Shown: positions 61,557 through 64,000 of the stretch, one piece after another | Position numbering within the stretch: the first letter of the stretch is position 1 | How the letters are laid out: every line of letters starts with the position of its first letter | Assembly: GCF_000340215.1 (NCBI RefSeq) | Contig: NW_006921535.1 | Location: 186,001-250,000, forward strand | Source of the DNA: Pseudocercospora fijiensis CIRAD86 | Taxonomy: Eukaryota > Ascomycota > Dothideomycetes > Mycosphaerellales > Mycosphaerellaceae | Direction of reading: 5' to 3' | DNA: 64,000 bases | Notes under the pieces: generated by a model | The model's database searches: none | Seen by the model: the letters and a program-made list of their open reading frames with translations, nothing else | Told to the model about the DNA's origin: nothing | Translations under genes and position numbers: made by a program

Positions 61557-63480
61557 TCACAAATGACTCCTCAACGCCCCCGTCGTGCCCTCATCACCTA
61601 CGGGCTTCACCACCCTAAACCCCCCCTCTTCCACCTCCGCCGTCCCATCCCTCAGCGCCAAAAACTGCTCAATAGTACACGTCCCCTCAACATTATACAA
61701 ATTACAATCCCCAATTTTCGCCGAGACAGGCAAAGGGTTCTTGATCCCAAAACTACTTTCCGGCCCAGACGAGCTATAATTCTTCTCTCCCAACGTACTC
61801 ATCTTCCCCGTCGCAACATCAAACCCCAACATACTCCTCGTAAAAATCTCAAACACCGTCTTCGGCTGCCAAAATGCAGCGTCATGTCCGGCTTGGAAAA
61901 CTCGACTAAAAGACAAATTCCCGTGTTGTCGAACGACGCCGCCGGGATAGCAGTCGTCCGTGTGAATATATTCGTAACCTGCGTTTCTGAATGCTTCGCT
62001 ACCTGTCCAGTTTGCAGCGAGAGAGAGTTTCTCGGCGCCGAGCCACGGACATCTGTAATCGCGGTCGCCGTAGATCATCGAGAGTTTTACGCCGGAGGTG
62101 AGGAGATACTCCATTTGTTTCAGGCCGGCGGCTCGAACCGGGTCGCCGGTGGTGTAGCCGAAGGAGAGTTGGGTGGCGTAGGAGTTTGCGGTGAAGTTTA
62201 GGGGGACGCCGAGGGCGCGTTGGACCGATTCGCGGTTGAAGAAGCCGTCGAGGTAGGATGGTGGTTGCGAGCTTGGCTCGAGTTGTGCGATGTCGAAGAC
62301 GCTGAGGTTCGAGACGGCGTTGTATGGGGCTTGTACGTATAATCCGTAGGTTAGTGTCGCGTTGGCGCAAACGGCGTTTACGGTGTCGTTTAAACCCAGA
62401 AAGTCGGGATCGTACTGATCGCCCAGCTTTCGACATGCGAGAAGCTGGTCTCTTGCGCCGCCTTCAGCGCCCCAGGCCTCTTTGGCAGCAGCATACACGT
62501 CGTCTGGGAGGACTTGGAGACCATATGTGTTGTTGTAAGCCATGTCTGGTGTCCACTCGCCTTGGTAGAGGAGATCTGTGCAGCCGTTCGTCCAGCCGGC
62601 TGTGTCGACTGGCAGGATTGTGCCGTTGAGCTTACCGGCCTCAATTGCTTCATTCTGCTCAACAAAGCGGGCCGCGGAGAATGGAACCCAGTAGCCTCCA
62701 TAGCTATGTCCCCAAAAGCTCACACGCTTGTCAACGGTCTTGTACTCTGGGAATGACGTGAACCAGAATTGAGCAAAGTGCCATAATGTGTTCGCAGCGG
62801 TTTGTGACGTGCCTGGAGTGTTTGCTGGATCCTGACTTGGGAATGTGCCGTACAGGAACGTGGTGTTCTCAGCTGGCACAGAGCCGTTGTAGCTCTCGAA
62901 TGGTACGATGTTGAGATTATCTAGGTTAACCAGATACATCAAGTCTTTGGTGCTGTTGACCAGCGAAGTGTAGGAGAACCCAGTGCCCACGGGTTGATCG
63001 ACATACAAGAGGTTGACGAATTTGTTCCAGGACCATGGGTTGTCCTCTGTCGTGTTTGAGTCTGCCAAAACTGAACAAGGACCGCCAGATTGTGCTGCGC
63101 CAAACATTGACGATTGACCGGGGCCTCCTGCCAGGTAGATTGCCGTTTGGGCATTTCGTGGATTCTGCCGAGCTTCGAAGTACCAGAAAAAGGTGGAGAT
63201 GTTGTAAGGCTCAGACTCGTCTGTGTCGTCGAGGTAGGAACTTGGGATGTGGACATAGCCAGCGTAGCTTTTTGCCCTTGTCTCGCAGATGGTGGTCTAC
63301 GGCTATTAGTAGGAAGTCATGCTCAGAATGCTGAGCATCTCGTACCTCTTTGTAGGAAATCGACACGCCAGGCTTATCCGGGATCTGTATCGTGGTGATG
63401 CCTTCTGGTGGAGGAGGGAAACCACAAAATGCCGGAGTTGCAAGAAAGCTGAACGCTGCAAACGCCAAAAGAAAAGCCAT
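61557..63480 (-). CDS. Secreted serine carboxypeptidase (family S10)
   Basis: Exons 63346-63480 and 61557-63296 encode 624 residues. The 49-bp intron (gtacga...cgtag) joins ISYKE to TTICETRAKSYAGYVHIPSS. A signal peptide (MAFLLAFAAFSFLATPAFCG) indicates secretion or vacuolar routing. The S10 landmarks are present: oxyanion segment YLAGGPGQSSM near 100-109, VDQPVGTGFSY, nucleophile Ser about 243 in WGHSYGGYW, the Asp block YGDRDYRCPW near 454-463, and His about 516 in AGHDAAF. It removes C-terminal residues from peptides. Many N-glycosylation sites are visible. The length slightly exceeds yeast carboxypeptidase Y, with a ~90-residue tail after the catalytic His, as in other secreted fungal members. 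Confidence 0.93.
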
Positions 63481-64000
63481 GCTGACTTAAAGTGATACAG
63501 AGGAGGAAGAAAAGGGCGAGAGGCGATGATGATGATGATGATTATGCTGCTGCTGGTATGCTCAGTGGAATGCATACAGGACTGGCCTATTGATATACGC
63601 ATCAAGCCGTGTTCAGCTCGCCAAATGCTCATGGTGTTCATGGTCTGGTCCTTCTGCTGGCTGTGTCCGAGATCAATCAAGTAGATTCAGTCTGGACTGG
63701 GGCCTGGATTGAAACGGCCTACGTAGCTCCACCGCGACGGCACTCATTGAGACCATGTGAATGAATTTTGGCGACACGTCCAATAGCAGAGCTTCGCCTG
63801 AAATGGTGTTCAATAGAAGTTCAGATTTTCACGTGAATGTGAAAGCTGGCCGAGCCCCTTGCATTGACCACGTCTGTGTGAGGCGCGATGATTTCGGCGA
63901 GACAGCCAATACCGTATCGTGCAAGCTTGTGCTGAAGATGTTTCAGGGCCAGCTGAGGGAATGGTGAAAGGAATCAAGAATATTGTCTGCTGCAAGGCAT
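63481..64000. other. Carboxypeptidase upstream region to the window end
   Basis: A gat trinucleotide run lies near 63523-63541. Short frames on both strands (for example 63761-63967) have no recognisable features. A gene may start beyond the window. Confidence 0.45.

Noticed and set aside
1..64000. CRISPR array, prokaryotic operon or rRNA/tRNA genes
   Set aside because: The only spaced repeats are minisatellites and LTRs, genes have spliceosomal introns, and I found no convincing tRNA cloverleaf or rRNA sequence by eye.

Overview
The window looks like a chromosome arm segment of a filamentous ascomycete (Pezizomycotina). The protein set and small introns with GTRNGY-type donors would fit a Dothideomycete, but that placement is inference. 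Gene islands have ordinary base composition. Between them lie repeat blocks that have lost almost all CpA and TpG and are full of TpA, with CpG and CpC kept. That is the signature of repeat-induced point mutation (RIP).

Layout: 1-3241 is RIP-mutated repeat relics ending in a 180-bp MITE. 3597-7772 holds a secreted alpha/beta hydrolase with a WSC domain and the beta subunit of the mitochondrial processing peptidase, both on the minus strand. 8139-11364 is a complete but dead Fot1/Pogo-type DNA transposon with long terminal inverted repeats and a TA target duplication. It sits in the divergent promoter between the peptidase gene and SDH4 (CybS), which follows at 11425-12143. 12144-15883 has no gene I can support but carries local direct repeats. 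15884-17639 is an ADGF-type adenosine deaminase broken by an apparent 4-bp duplication. It is divergent from 18020-19199, an Iec3-like INO80 subunit. 19673-20551 encodes a secreted acidic protein with four SLEGYD repeats and many dibasic (Kex2-type) sites. 21187-21633 is a two-exon small secreted Trp/Tyr/Cys-rich protein. 24535-27597 encodes a 1020-residue protein with two cyclic-nucleotide-binding folds, an F-box and leucine-rich repeats. 28188-29381 is a secreted tyrosinase.

31206-57083 is a nest of four LTR retrotransposons that I could resolve by LTR ends and target duplications. A Ty1/copia element (TSD ATTAG) was invaded by gypsy chromovirus B (TSD ATAAC). B was invaded in its 5' LTR by an inverted relative, A (TSD CTAGC), and in its gag gene by a different chromovirus, C. 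All are riddled with TAA/TAG stops. An older unidentified relic flanks the copia element on the left.

58324-59742 is a seven-helix rhodopsin/Pth11-like membrane protein, followed by a perfect 54-bp palindrome. 60100-61320 is another RIP relic. 61557-63480 is a secreted serine carboxypeptidase (S10).

The most promising undescribed item is the 19673-20551 precursor: it has the architecture of fungal Kex2-processed repeat peptides, and a secreted tyrosinase lies about 8 kb away. A joint pathway is speculation. The mitochondrial genes (MPP beta, SDH4) are housekeeping; the secreted enzymes and peptides suggest an environmental or host-associated lifestyle.
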